Source of the DNA: Lethocerus indicus
Taxonomy: Eukaryota; Arthropoda; Insecta; Hemiptera; Belostomatidae
Assembly: GCA_019843655.1 (NCBI GenBank)
Contig: JACDQD010000001.1
Coordinates: 37,003,392 to 37,067,391, forward strand
Direction of reading: 5' to 3'
DNA: 64,000 nucleotides
The translations under genes were made by a program, and so were the position numbers. Shown here piece after piece: positions 1-13,348 of this stretch. The notes below the pieces were generated by a model. That model ran no database searches. It saw only the letters and a program-made list of their open reading frames with translations, and was not told where the DNA came from. Numbering within the stretch: the stretch's first letter is position 1; every line of letters starts with the position of its first letter.

Positions 1-300
1 TACACTTGCATCGATAAACTATCGCCCCCAGAGGGTGGTGCGGAAATGTACTTAACTAAAGTTCGTTGGGTTCACTTGCATCGATAAACTATCGCCCCCA
101 GAGGGTGGTGCGGAAATGTACTTAACTAAAGTTCGTTGGGTTCACTTGCACCGATAAACTAGCGGCCCCTGAGGGCGGTGCGGAAATGTACTTAACTAAA
201 GTTCGTTGTGTTCACTTGCACCGATGAACTAGCGCCCCCTGACGGTGGTGCGGAAATATACTTAACTAAAGTTCATTAGGTGAACTTGTACAGATTAACT
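1..300. repeat. 70-bp tandem repeat array
   Basis: Four consecutive copies and the start of a fifth of a 70-bp unit, recognisable by ACTTGCAYCGATAAACTA and by GTACTTAACTAAAGTTCGTT. Unit starts are at about 4, 74, 144, 214 and 284. The first two copies are almost identical and the last ones diverge. The same unit recurs about three times at 33.68-33.87 kb (spacing 70 and 69 bp) and once inverted at about 33.5 kb, each time joined to the same flanking tail. The array is therefore part of a dispersed element, not a satellite. It runs off the window start. Confidence 0.9.
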
Positions 301-640
301 AGATAACTAAAAATAAACTTGTTTCAATAAATTTTGGATCAACAGGAAAACTTTTATGATCGTAAATACAGTTATGACCAGTTGCGTGATCTAATATATA
401 TTTTACCGATAATCCGATAAAGAGCCGATTAACAAAGAATCTCCCAACTCAAATAAGACAAATAACTCCACGGTACATGCGACAGTGACAGTGCAGTGAG
501 GATGCCCAAAAACATCCAAAGTACTAACACCGCTACTGAAGATGGCGTGCAGCCGAAACCGGTCTTGCAAATGACCAAACTAGCGAGAGGGGACAGAAAC
601 ACAGGAAATCTACGATATTCGATCCCCTATCAGACCACAA
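296..640 (+). mobile_element. End of inverted-repeat element, family A (copy 1)
   Basis: The stretch after the 70-bp repeats (AGATAACTAAAAATAAACTT, then GTGCAGTGAGGATGCCCAAA, then CTGAAGATGGCG and CCGAAACCGGTCTTGC, ending near GACAGAAACACAGGAAATC) recurs at 25.24-25.50, 29.16-29.30, 33.86-34.00 and 43.88-44.03 kb. It is inverted at 33.36-33.57 kb. No open reading frame is visible, so this is a non-autonomous element. The other half, if present, is outside the window. Confidence 0.7.
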
Positions 641-3223
641 AACAGGTATTCTAAAGGTTTTATACATATTTCACAAATAGGTAGAAACTGGATTGCATAC
701 AAAATTTAGCGCAACATTATAGAAATGTGAAACATTTTCCTTTTTTCGACTTTCCTTTCTAGGGTAAGTGTATGTCACCTGAAGACCTTGTTGACGGTGT
801 TGTGATCCAATACGAAAATATACCTTGACCGAGATTAGGACATGCCTAGTGTAACTCGCTGTAACCTAAATTTTATTTCGTACTATTTTCTGAATTGTCT
901 GTTTCCACCTTGCGTTAAGCATCTCGGGCTTGAGATATCCCAGTTTTGTAGCTAATTGGAATATGGGTTCACTACAGCAAACTTCTTCATTTCCGCATCC
1001 TCCCGTTGTCTACACCTAAACTAATTATTTTTCGATTGCTCTTTGTGCGCCGTTGGCAGGCCTGGGAGGTACTCGTTGACGGAAAACAACATTTATTTAT
1101 TAGAACGCGCACAAGCGTTCTAGAATAGGGCGGTGACGTCTTCAGCCCCGGCAATACTCGAAAATCTATAAATATTAAACTAGTAAGCGTTTGTTTGTTT
1201 ATCCTTTTTCGACGCACTACTCCCGCCCATTTTGCTCTAGAGTGGCGCCCTATTTTTTAGAATTTTACTCCAGTGTATTGCGACTGTCTCGCAATAACGG
1301 TCTGGTCATAAGACAAGTACAAATACAAGTAACTTTATTTTTCTATGAATACAAATAGGACATCGAGAAAAACGATATACAAGTAATGGTTCGTGCATGC
1401 ATTCCGGCCTAAGGGCCTTTCTACATTTATATTTAATTTATTTCGATAGAGGCTACTCGAATTTTTTTACAATATCGATATGATAATGGAGAAAATTAAC
1501 AATAAAACCCGAGGACTTGAGCTACACTCATTTCATTCACTAGTCATAAGCCAGTCAAGAGTCGAGTTCGCGTAACAGATAGAGAAAAAACATTTCTTTT
1601 TTGGCTCCGGCAATAAACTATACCAGAATCGTCTAGAACAACCCAGATAACTCGCGGACACAACATCGGCAAACAAGACGCAACAACAGTTAGGAACAAG
1701 TTCAAAATAAAAATCTGGTGTCTGTCCCTCCACTAAATTCACGTCATATTACGCCCTATTTCTTTCCTAATTTATTCAGTCGACCATACCTTATGTTACC
1801 GACGGTCGAGCCGGTGTTGAGAGTTTACTTCGATTTTATTTCAATTTCATTCGGATTTAATAATTTTTTAGAATTACCCGGAAAGAGTCCACTATTTTAG
1901 CATTCCGAATAAGTGGTATTTCTTAGCGGGCATTCGAGCGGCGTGCCCCACATAAGTTCTAGAGGACGGGAATAGATCTTGGGGTCATGAAACGCGCGAC
2001 TAGCGCCACATCGTCGCATCGCAGTTAATCCATTGAGAAAAACACTCGGGTAAATCACGCTTCGGTCGCGTCGCCATATTTACAACGTACAATTCTAAAA
2101 GTAAACAATGCATCAACAATGCATCCGCAGTTGTTCTTACGCTGAATCCCTATCAAAAAAAGGCAAAGAGGCGACAAATTATTGGCGTCAGATTGCCAGC
2201 GCAACACATCACAACTATTTCTTTCCATCGAATTAATAGTTTACAACCTTATTTTGAAACCGAACCGGGCGCACGGACTCGAGTCGTGGGCATCCACTCG
2301 TACAAAATTCAATTCTCGCAATTTATATTCATTCGTAAAATCGTTAACCTCGTGTTTCCACATTTCTTATATCTATCCACTGTAATTTGGGAGCCAGCCC
2401 CCGTTCGTTCACGAACTAGCGGCTTCCCGACGTAAATCCTTCCGCCCTAAACTATCCAATCACTTCGATTCGGCGGCTCTCTTGGCAACACCTTCCTGAA
2501 AATCCCGAGTGCCGTCTCAAGAGGAAACGGCCGCACGGTTTCCTCACTAGTGGGAGTACCATCGATGGTATATTCGTATTATCGAATCGCGGTGACATTA
2601 AAAATAATTTCGATAAAATCGTAGAGGCGACTCAAAATTTAAAAAATATAGCGAAAATGGTCGAAATGGAGAACGGACCTATGGGCGACTACTATTGTTC
2701 CGAAATTCCGTTTTCTCAGAAAGGAAAAGGTTATTTTAAGCGGATCTCTAGTAAGTAAATAGCGAAGAAGGCATTTGGATCTCGGTGTTTGGCAAAGGAA
2801 GACAATACAAAGGCGATCTGGCCGGCTGCCGGCCCCGTTCTATTCTCGGAGTGTCGACGTTCGGCCGTCGCCTCACGCATTTCCTCATCGTCCGACACAA
2901 TTTCGGTAAACACTCCGACCCAGGGGCTCTCTCGCCACTCCGTCCTATCCAACGCGCTAGAGAGAGAGTCTCGTCCCGGTTTATTCCGTAGTCGACGGTC
3001 CGGATTTAGGATTAAAAAACGGGCGAACGGGGTTGCGTCATCCCCGGGGACTAAATTTAAAGTGCCGGTGCATCGACGAGTCTACCCGTAAATATTTTCG
3101 GTTCCGAGTCCGCGCGAGAAACGTCGTCCGTTCCGCCGAGTGCCAGCCACAGTTTCGATTCTCCTTTTCGATAGTCGATCGATCACCGATCAGATTATTG
3201 TATCGGGTTTAGGACGCGTCGCG
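641..3223. other. Intergenic, no gene recognised; 5' flank of the RING gene
   Basis: Only short overlapping open frames without family resemblance. From about 2.6 kb the sequence becomes rich in CG dinucleotides, consistent with the promoter and 5' UTR of the downstream RING-finger gene. No TATA box was assigned. Confidence 0.4.
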
Positions 3224-6200
3224 ATGGGTATGGTGACGAGGTTCCGATCGCGGCTCCACAGCGTCAACCTATTGCCCAAGCTGGACCAGACCGAGAGGAC
3301 CGCCCAAGCGGGTAAAACATACCTAATTAACGCTCCTAGCTAGCATTAAATACCAATGGTCCGCGACCGGAACTCGGCTTCCGGCGGGATCGCGTAATAC
3401 TGCGGGTCGATCCCCCGGTCAATCCGAGATTCATCATCCCGTGTTTGTAATTCTCCCGGTGGAAGGGTTCTCGCCCTTTTCCGGAGCGGACGAAACCCAG
3501 GAGAAGAATACCGTTATATCGCCGCAAGAATTTGCCTCCTTCCCGCGGCATTACGTGATCCTGCCGAAAGTTAGCACTAATTAAAAATATAGGCAGATAT
3601 AGTAGAACCCTTTTATTAGTGCCAACTTGAGTACATATTTAATACGAACGGCATTAGAGCGACTTTATTTACCGTAGTTTTTAATCTCCGACCGAGTTCA
3701 CCTATTGTATTTTGGCCGTACGGTCATCGAGTAGAATCGAGTGTTTTACGTGATTTTGACGCCGCGGTCTAATAATAAATAAATACGTTGTTACGAATCC
3801 GAGCATCGCGGAGATAAGTGGACGCGTCACCGCCGACCGCCTACGTTTCAATCGTACACATGAAATGATGTATCGTACGGACATGTGTCGAATGTTTCGA
3901 AACGGACCGCAGAATGTCGAAACGCCGGAGAGGAAAATTTAATGTTCCTGGCGTCGAGAGTTCGGACGTGAATTAAAGTCGGAGCCGACGGTCTGCGACA
4001 CGTACTTCGTAAGCGCAAAAGCTGAAGTTATTTCCGAAAAACTTGGCGTCCGTAGTTACGTCCGAGCACGGAATTTCTAGTTTCCGATTTTTTTCTCGAA
4101 ACGCGATAATTTCAACCGGAAAATCGAGAGATATTCCAGACATTCAAAATCTGAGGGGGATAACCTTCATCGACTACGATCGTCGATCTCCTTAGACTTT
4201 GTTAACGCTGCCGATCACCCGAGATCAATAATTTATAAGTTAACATCGGGTAGAGAAATAGAATCCGGAACAAATGATTATCGCATTCGGCCAACATTAT
4301 TTTATCGTTAGTTCGCTACATAACTTTTTTCTCGGCGATTTCTCTATTATTCTAGCATAGCGCGCACGGTTCAATTTCCTTTTAATTAAAATAAAAGTAA
4401 TAAATAGTATACATTTTTAATTTGTTCGTTTGAATATTTTTATTCCGATGCCAGACCCGCATGTTTAATTTTCATGTGGAAATTTAATCCGGAACGGATG
4501 GAATAAAAAAATATGTCTTTCGCAAAAGTGCACGGGGCAGGAATACAAAACAAATAGCAGCGGTAGTCGGTCAATTTATTGTATCCCTAGATCCCTAGGA
4601 AGAATCCGGCGCGTCTATACTTTCCAATAATTTATCGCTTTTTTTAGGATTCAGGGAAAATGATAATTTCGATTATAAAAATAAGAGCACATTATTACTT
4701 TTTGGCCTTGTTGCGCGACTTGTTGGCCTTAAGGGTAGGTATTTCTTTGGGCTATATGTATTACGTAAACCGACAGTGATTTTATTTACAGTCTGTCTTC
4801 TATCGGTTGTGCTGCTGCTACCTTACCTGGCGGGCGGTCACGCCTCCATCTTCGTCGGTCTAGCCTACTCCTGTCTAGTTCTGCCAATGGTCATCTCCGC
4901 CAATTACCGCTATCCTATCAGCGGCTTCAGGGAAATTTATAATCGCCTAAGAGGTGAGTTGCCCACTTCAAATTGTCCCTAGTTTATATCGGCGGAAAAT
5001 GTTTTTTTTTTCCAAAAACGAATATAGTTTCGGGTATTTGAAACATATCTACATACATGACATAATATATAAGCTGTGTAGGGAAGTAAAAACATTCTAA
5101 ATGAGTTTGTTTTAACTTACTGTTGTTATGGTCACCATATTTAATTTAATCTGATATTTATATATATTGAGGTTGTGTTTAGGCAGGTGTTAGGTTGTGG
5201 GCGAGTGGGAAGTTGCCCGTAATCCTTTCCGAGAGTGAGGTGCATTAAAAATTAATTTCTTTTTCAATTACTAAGCCAAAATTAATTGTTTTAAAATTTT
5301 GTATTTCGTTTCATGCTATTTATTTATATATGTATATACAATAAAACTAACAAAAATGAAAAAATTTGCAATTTTGCATCGGACCGCTGGTGGGCGGTCG
5401 GATTGAGACCGCCGGAGGTATGTTGACGTCGTGGTGAACGGTCTGATTAGAAACATACCTAATGGGGAGCATTAAGTTCGAAGGAATCGCCGCATGCGAA
5501 CGATGTCGGATGTGCCGGCGGAACTTAGTAGTTTGATGCGGTAAAGGACAACACGTTCAGATCGGTAAATCCAGACTGGAACCAAGAAGGTGACCGACAG
5601 CCCTGACACAGGGACTAGAATCAGATGGATCGCGGGGACGAAATATATATACATATATACAAAAAATAAATACTCGATATATGTATATATATATATATAT
5701 ATATAAAATATATAAGATATTTTTATACAATCAACGTATATAACAGTTAGAAGTACAATTGTGATCATTTCTGGCATAGTACCAGTGATGGTGTAGAAAA
5801 TACAAGTGGCTAACTGTAATAGTTGTTTATTGTTTCCCGTCATATCACATCGCACTTATTTTGTAGTCGAATTATATAAAGTATATTATTTAAGTCTATA
5901 CTGTTAAAAATTGACAATACATTTAACAGCATGATTCCGTACGGAAGATCTAGAACTAACTGGTAAGAGGACCCTAAGAGAGGCCATAAAAACGAATGCT
6001 CGTGCCCCTAATAATAGTGTCAATAGTGGTACGATTAGCGGTGTGACCCCATCGGTGATAATAACAGCCAGTTAATAGCGATATTACCATTATATTATCG
6101 GAAATAGGCCCATCCGCTACGGATGACCAATCGGGAAAGGTTGCCTCCTGATGGAAGAATAGAAGGGAACAGAGATGGACTCCCCCCGTCCCCCGTTCTG

Positions 6201-7370
6201 GTTAGGGAGGAGAACTTTATTATACCTGATACCTAACACTCATTTTCTATTTGCTATTTTTCCTCCAGAGCAATGGTGTCTCCGGGTGAATTCAGTCACT
6301 AGATTCCTGTTAAAAATATATGCTCCAGTGGATAGACTAGAAAATTGTTATTCCCGGCTTTATAATATTGGAACAATCATAAATCAGGTGAGTAATATAC
6401 TTAATAAATAATCCATTCTTTATTATTACTAAGTATGTCATTATTTAACACAATTTATATTCAGATACTAATAATTACTTTTTTGATTCCAATCACTAAA
6501 ACATTATATCGTCTCACATACGATGGAAATGGACAAATCTACAAGCCTGGTAAATAATAATTTAAATATTCTATTTTTCAGATGGTATTTTTTGGACTCT
6601 GTGATACAATATTCGTACCAGGCCAGAGGATTACGTGCCTTTACACTCTAATGTTCTATAATGTCATAGCTTACTGCGTGTCGTATATTAAGGAATTGGT
6701 TGAAAAAGAAGACTGGTCACCTTATGTAAACATCACAGAACACTCTAATATAAAACACTTGGCAATGTCGGCGACAAAAATTGTACTGGAATGGACAAAG
6801 GCTGTTACATTTATTATAACTGTCGTTTTTATGTTGCTTGTATTCGGTTTGGAACAAGGCCTTGATCATTACAAACCGACTTTAACATACACAATCATAA
6901 CACTCATTTATTATACGGTTACTGAAAAGGTGTTTGTCGATTTGCTGCTTTCGTTCATAATTTATCTGCAATTGCCTGCTTTTGAAAACTTAGAAAATCT
7001 ATGGACTCCTGTTGTCCTTCGAGGCTTTACGATTGTAATTTCCCTCTTCCTCGCTATCCCTGTATTTTTATTGGGTTATCACAGGTCGGCGATTATTGCG
7101 CTGTACTTGAATGTGTATTTGCGCACGAAAGAAATGTACCTCAATTGCCTAAGAGATCTTAAATCGGAACGGGCAGTATTGTCCCAATATCGGTATGCTA
7201 CATTAGATGAAATATTAGGTTTTGATGATGTTTGTGCTGTATGCTTAAGTCATATGACCTTTGCGAGAATAACACCATGTCATCATCTCTTCCACGGTGA
7301 TTGCTTGAGACAATGCCTCAAGACATCCAATCAATGTCCAATGTGTAAAAGAGAGCTTAAATTCGACTGA
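3224..7370 (+). CDS. TRC8/RNF139-like multi-pass RING-H2 E3 ubiquitin ligase, short form
   Basis: Five exons join in phase: 3224-3311, 4648-4734, 4792-4953, 6269-6387 and 6582-7370, about 414 residues. The C-terminal RING is clear: CAVC, then ITPCHHLFHGDC, ending in CPMC. It most resembles the RING of TRC8/RNF139, an ER-membrane ubiquitin ligase. The upstream part has roughly seven to eight hydrophobic segments (for example AVTFIITVVFMLLVFGL), so a membrane E3 is inferred. The start at 3224 has a second in-frame ATG at 3230. The first two exons are inferred from phase only: the 87-bp exon is open and fits phase 1/1, and the intron after it is just 57 bp. Classic TRC8 proteins are far longer, so this is either a divergent short paralogue or lacks upstream exons. 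A poly(A) signal follows at 7614. The final exon is certain; the N-terminus is less so. Confidence 0.75.
5380..5640 (-). mobile_element. Decayed non-LTR retrotransposon fragment (jockey-like RT C-terminus)
   Basis: On the minus strand a broken frame contains VPVWIY and later GTSDIVRMRRFLRT. These match the positions of the conserved WTYGIQLWG ... FQSK region at the C-terminal end of jockey-type reverse transcriptase ORFs, and LNAP follows after a stop. The related relic at 41.8-42.1 kb has SDIARIRRFQSK at the same place. It lies in the third intron of the RING gene, opposite to it. Too degraded to name a family. Confidence 0.5.
5684..5705. repeat. AT microsatellite
   Basis: A run of alternating AT within a wider TA-rich stretch (about 5,645-5,720) in an intron of the RING gene. 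Confidence 0.9.
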
Positions 7371-7613
7371 ACCTTTATACCCGAATCAAAATCAAATCAT
7401 TTTGAGACAGTAAATTAATTTACTATCATACACGTACTGTTATCCCTATATTGTTATAACTAAATTGTATTCAATATGATGCCAGTTGTTCCATAAATAA
7501 TGGAACAGACAACTTTTATCAGTATGAAAAAAACAGTTTGGTGCTTTTATATTTCAAATTATAAATTATATTTATAGTTTATCAAAGAATTTATTTAATA
7601 ATATTACTTTACT

Positions 7614-7619
7614 AATAAA
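7614..7619 (+). terminator. Poly(A) signal of the RING gene
   Basis: AATAAA about 245 bases after the stop codon at 7370, in AT-rich sequence. A canonical cleavage and polyadenylation hexamer; use not demonstrated. Confidence 0.5.
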
Positions 7620-7639
7620 GTTTTATTTTGTGATATTTT

Positions 7640-9330
7640 GAGTACTAGATTTTAGTATTTTTATATTTACTGACTAATTATTAATGTTAATAATTTATAT
7701 GTCTTTGTATTGTTGAAACTAGAATATTTATAAATAAATTATATTTTTGAAATCATTATTAATTATCTATTTTTTTATTATCTTTAAATAACTTCCACAT
7801 TTATTTTGTCTTAAAAACAGACAATTCCGAAACTTTCAATTGAATAATATCAATCTTAATTAATAGTTGAAAAAGAAGATTTTAATAGGATACCCTAGAA
7901 CCATTGAAATACCTTTTTATCATCAACATCCTTCAACTAGAAAGCTAAATAATAACACTTTTATTATATGAGATAATATGAGCTGACAGTTGGGCCGATT
8001 AAAACTAGGGAGGTTTAAATTTAAAAAAAGTCTTTTTTCTCTAACTCTGGGAGATTCTATTAAATATACTGATTTAAAAAAAGTCAGATTTAACATTTTT
8101 GGGTGTGAAGTATAAAGCATAATTTTCTGTACTTTATCAATGCATCAATATTTTTTTGCAAATGCATTGGACATCAATCATTCCATCTTCACTCCATACT
8201 ATAACTGTAATAAATATAATTCGTAAGATTTCTTCATTAGAAAAAAGAATATGTAGTTTTCAGATGTGGTTAATTTCTTATGAGAACTTATCAGTCACAC
8301 AATAATTCTACATAATAGCTTGCTACACTGTCAAAATCTATTCGGAAAAATTAATAAAAATAATTTTATTTTAGACTTTATCACAAGAAAATTTAACTTC
8401 TCAACTTTAATATACCAAATTTGTTTTGTTTATTGTTTCAAATTCAGGACAAAGAGTTACATATAAATTAAATCCTTTAAGCAGTAAAAAATATTTGATT
8501 TGAGAAATGATTACTTCTTAATACAAACTGTTAGCTTTCAATTCTTCCTATATTATAATAATGAATTGCATTTGTTGTTATCGAGTTCATATCATGGCTA
8601 CACTATAATATATACTCAAAGAATATTCCAAACATAGGACAATAAACCAGTTACTACTTGAACCTAACTGGATGAAAAATTAATGTAAACAGGAAACCTT
8701 CTGTGACAGAACTATCAATGTTCAAAATATCATTTTAATGATATTAAAATGATATCACTCTCTCCATTTTAATATTAACCAGATAATAAAATCTCTTTGC
8801 ATTATATAAAAGAAGAAATCAAACAGCAAACAGATAATAAAATATATTACAAATATTACAACATTGAAGTATTTTCACCCAATTTATTGAATAAATTATA
8901 AAAATGGTATGGTGGAATCTTACACTTGAAACTTGTTCTTTTACAATGTATTCAGGTATTTTATATTTTTAACTCATACCATATAAGTATAAAAAGAACA
9001 ATACTTTATTCAAGATGAATTTTAATTTCTTATTAAAAGTAAAACAGACCAGATAAGAGCTTAATCTTTTACTAGTGTATATTTTTTCAGACATCTAAAT
9101 TAAAAATACAAAATATCAAGTATGAACTAATAATATTAGCCTCTGTCTAATGACATTAAACAAATTAACCTATACTGATTGACAAAACATAAATAAATAA
9201 AACAATAGTATATATAATAATTAGTGTTCCATGACAGAAACAAAGTTTTGTTTGTTTCTACCAATGCATAAATTCATTTTATTTACACAAATTCTTCTTT
9301 TACACAAGTATGCTAAATTTTGCGGTTTCA
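7640..9330. other. Intergenic, AT-rich, tail to tail between the RING gene and mRpL40
   Basis: No coding exon recognised. Nearly devoid of CG dinucleotides. Contains the 3' UTR and poly(A) region of both convergent genes (TTTATT on the plus strand at several places serves as AATAAA for the minus strand). Confidence 0.5.
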
Positions 9331-10030
9331 CTAATCATCCCATTTCTTGGATATATCAATGTATTCACCATCTGGTGAATCATACTTATCAATAGACGGT
9401 GTCTCTACAGGTCCACTGAATGTGAGTGGGAACAAATCTTCATCAACCTGTACAAAAGTGAGTGTGCCAACTTTTTTATTGTAAAAAAATAATATGAAAA
9501 TGTGAGACAAAATTAAATGATTCCATATATTTTATGGAAACTTTAAGCACAAATGAATTTCATATAAAACTGTACTTACTTGAATGGCACTTTTGTACAA
9601 TTCAGGTGATTCATGCTGTAATTGATCTAAAGCCCACTGCTGGGAATACAATATTCTATCAATCATTTTTACATCTTGCATGTGCTGTTTATTTTTATAG
9701 GCAGTCCAATTTTTCATCAAATTACTGGCCTCATAAATTTTAGTTTCATCAGAATGGGACATGGTACTACGCATTCTAGCCCTGAAATCAAATGCATAAT
9801 TGGATATTTGTACAAGTGATTCAACTCATTTAAAATTATCTAAACCAAATGTAATTGATTCATAATTTAGCGACTCTTACATTAGAGCAGATACAATAAG
9901 TCACATTTTGTTATGGAAATGTACTGTACTGATAATTAATTTTTCAGGCTAAATGAAAAAAGGTGATTTAAAGTAAGAGTATAACAATGCATCATCTTAT
10001 TATAATAGTCAAAACTTGATGAATTGTCCA

Positions 10031-10071
<41 letters not shown>

Positions 10072-12262
10072 CCTCATACACATCTAAGATTAAATTTAAT
10101 GTTTTTAAGCCATAAATTTACTATATAAAACGAAATTACAAGAGAAATAACAACTTGCAATCAGAAGTCAAGATGTTGACTTGCATATGTCAACCTCCTG
10201 GACAAAGGGTTAATGAGGTCTAAAGGGGATAAGATTCTTATCTTACATACTCAAACCATATGGGGACCAATATACACAATTTACTTTCATGAACTATCAA
10301 TTTCACTTATCAATGTATAAAATATATAAATATATAAGTGAGTTTAGTAAGAGTGTGAGTTAAGTTGGAGTAAGTTTAGGGGCAATGACCGACTGGATCT
10401 AGTTGGTATACATGCTTGTACAGTTTCAGAAAATTAATGTATCACTCTCTTCCCTATTAAAAACTAGTAAATTATCTAAAATATAATGAAGAAACTGTAG
10501 ACAATGCCCCAAACTCAAATGAAAATGCTAACTCTGTATGGCACTTATTCAATCATGAAAGTTACAAGGCTTCATCACTAAGAATAAACAAAATCATAGA
10601 TTAGTTCTAATCTAGAACTACACAAAAAAACAATATTTTAATAACAGTATGATTCAAGTTATTACACATTATGTAATTTACAGATCATTTAACTGAACAC
10701 TGAATATGTAATATCACCAACAAAATTTGTCAAAAAATGTTGACACCCCCAGGCTAGATTTTTTATTCAAATGCAATTAAAATTAGCTAGTAACTTCCTC
10801 AAAGAACATTACTTACTTTCGGTCATTAACAATTTCTAAAGGGATTTCACACTCATCAATTGGTTTCAATTGACTAGAATTTCTTTCCAAGCGACGAATC
10901 TGTTTCTCTAATCTTTTCCTTCTACGCTCTTCCCTTGCTTTTATGACGGCTGGATCAATTCTTTTCTTCTTTTTTAAGGGTTCAGCACTGCAACAACAGA
11001 AGTTACACTGTATTGTATTGAATAAAAAAAATACTGATCCCACATTTTCAACCAGGAAATTGCAAATAGCAACAAACCTATGTGCAAATAATACATATGC
11101 ATGTTGGCTAATAGTAAATAAAAACCATTTTGGTTCTTCCCAACAGAATCTATGAGACATACCTGCCACAAACCTTGAACTGGATACCCATCTCTCAATA
11201 TCCATTTTGCAAAAGTTCCTCATACATTGCAAACAGCAACATGATGAAAATAGAATGAATGGCAAAATTGTTGATGATAATATTTTAATATTGTAAAACA
11301 AATATGTCACATTTCTCTTCATTATAACAATAGATCAGGCTAATTCATAGTTTACACACCCAGGCCTCGTTTAAGCTAGAAGAGGGGGGATTTCATTGGG
11401 GGGAATGAAATAGGGAAACGAGGGCCACGAGATGGGTGTGTTACTTTGGACAAACTGCTGGAGGTGATCTTTAAATTTTTGATTATGAATCATATTTCGT
11501 CAGCTCTCTATTTAAGATGTATTATTTCAACTATTTCTGAAAACCGGCCAGTCTGTCTGAGGCTTTTGAAGCATGCGCTGTGTCCTTACCATGTTCTTTT
11601 TTAAAAATTCTTATTTTTCAGCCACAGATGGGCAAATAAATGTCAAATTTCTTCATCAAAGGAGACAAGGAGATATGATATCTCCAATTGGTTTGAAGGA
11701 AGGATTGATTTTTTCAAAGTACGACTGACCCAATGCGAATATGACATTGAATTTTAGGCATAATATGCTATGAAATATATTTATCTTTCTCACACCAAGG
11801 ATATGGGAGAGGCATACTTTTTATATGTATTACAGTTATTTTTTATATATATTTGAATTCTTCCTGTTCTTCAGGTACTTTCCCAATTCCCTTATAGTTA
11901 AAAGGTGCGGGGGTTTAGGCGGTGGGAATGGATTAGAAACATGGGTCAAAATTAGAAAAAAAAATTAGGTAGAAGTGAGGAATGCCCTGGTTAACTGGTT
12001 AAGCGTTAACTGTGATTTAACCTAACAATCATCCTGGGAGACAATTTTGAACATATTTTAAAATATTATCATTATCTTTACTAGAATAAAACGGACAAAT
12101 ACATGATTCACAACAAAAACACTAAATAAATCATCTTATTATCACAAAATACGAATGATGGATTTCTTACAAAAGATTCTGCGAAATTCTAAACAGTAAA
12201 GGTGCACTGCACATTGAAAACATCTTAACTCCTATTCGTGTAAAACCTCCAGTGTTAGCCAT
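9331..12262 (-). CDS. mRpL40: Mitochondrial large ribosomal subunit protein mL40
   Basis: Four coding exons on the minus strand: 12262-12171, 10987-10817, 9781-9580 and 9447-9331 (stop TAG). They give 193 residues, close to the usual length of mL40 (about 200). Phases agree at every junction (2, 2, 0). The family signature is clear: a basic region after AEPLKKKKRIDPAVIK, followed by the helix-rich segment RSTMSHSDETKIYEASNLMK and the C-terminal end DISKKWDD. The first 30 residues are basic/hydroxylated with no acidic residue, consistent with a mitochondrial targeting peptide. A splice acceptor immediately before the start (TTTCTTACAG at about 12,267-12,276) indicates a 5'-untranslated exon further up. 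The protein is a structural part of the mitochondrial 39S subunit. Head-to-head neighbour of TEDC1. Confidence 0.93.
10035..10066. repeat. TG microsatellite
   Basis: About 16 TG units in the mRpL40 intron between the second and third coding exons. Confidence 0.95.
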
Positions 12263-12276
12263 AATCCTGTAAGAAA

Positions 12277-13348
12277 CATAATTAAAGATAAATCAACAGT
12301 TTGTTCAAAAAATAACATTCATCACATAAGTAAAACTGTAATGAATAAATTTGTGCAATAAGATACAATTAAACAATGCAAATTTTTTTCCGAAAAAAAT
12401 TGAAGATATGCATACACACACAAATAGAATATTCTGAGTTTAATTAATATAAATATTGTTTCATTTTTGCTATAAACGGCAGAATTTTCCAATTTAAATC
12501 AACATAAATGGTTGCGAATATAATTCAGGAATTCATCAATTCCAAATCCCCCCTAAAGAGATGAATCCATTCTTCTAGTTTAGAAATGTTTTTACTAAAT
12601 GTATGAATTACTAATACAATCGAAACGGTCGAAAAAATAAAACAGAGAGGAGGGGACTGACCACTTGCATGGGTTTGATAATTTTGCAGAAAGCATTTTT
12701 TCAAAATACGAAGAACAGTACAAATATTCTTCTTTCAAACCTTTGACTACTGTAACCTTCCACAAACGAATTCCAGCAGTGTAGCCAACTTAGGATGTTT
12801 TTATCTCATATATTCTTTTTAAATTATTCCTACCACTTTTAGAATTAACATGTTTAATAAATTATAATTATTAGAACTTTACATAAAACTTTCGTTGCGT
12901 AATTCAACGTATGAAATAATAATATATAATATAAAAAAATATAATAATACATACAAAGTGGGTACAAAGATCTAGTTCCTTATTGTAAAATTAATATTAT
13001 TGTCACTATCGATAAAAGAAATTTAAATAGAAAAATTTGGCTCAAAAATTATAAAATGTCTGAAAATACAATCAGCAAGACAATATATTACTGCCCAGTA
13101 TGATTATACACTTGTCATAAACTTTTTACGAAAACATTTCTTATACACACGTTTCTCAACTTATTATTATACATTATTATAGTTACGTCAAAAAATTTGA
13201 TGAATATGTAAAATAGAACTTGTGGGAAATCAAGTTTGACATTCTGATATTGTACTCTCAATTAAGAGGCAATGTAAAGTCAGTTTTAGGGCTGTGGTAG
13301 TTGAATATTTGAATCGTGTTTACCAGTGAAGTTAATTTCAATGTCACG
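12277..13348. promoter_or_regulatory. Shared divergent promoter region mRpL40 / TEDC1
   Basis: About 1.1 kb separates the two start codons, which point away from each other. It must hold the promoter of both genes and the untranslated first exon of mRpL40. The segment is AT-rich and no TATA or initiator was assigned. The position is certain; the internal structure is not resolved. Confidence 0.5.

Noticed and set aside
10813..11322. Extending mRpL40 exon 2 upstream as a 169-codon frame
   Set aside because: Sequence beyond 10,987 is intron-like (Phe/Leu/Cys-rich translation); the acceptor at 10,988 joins exon 1 in phase and gives a normal mL40.
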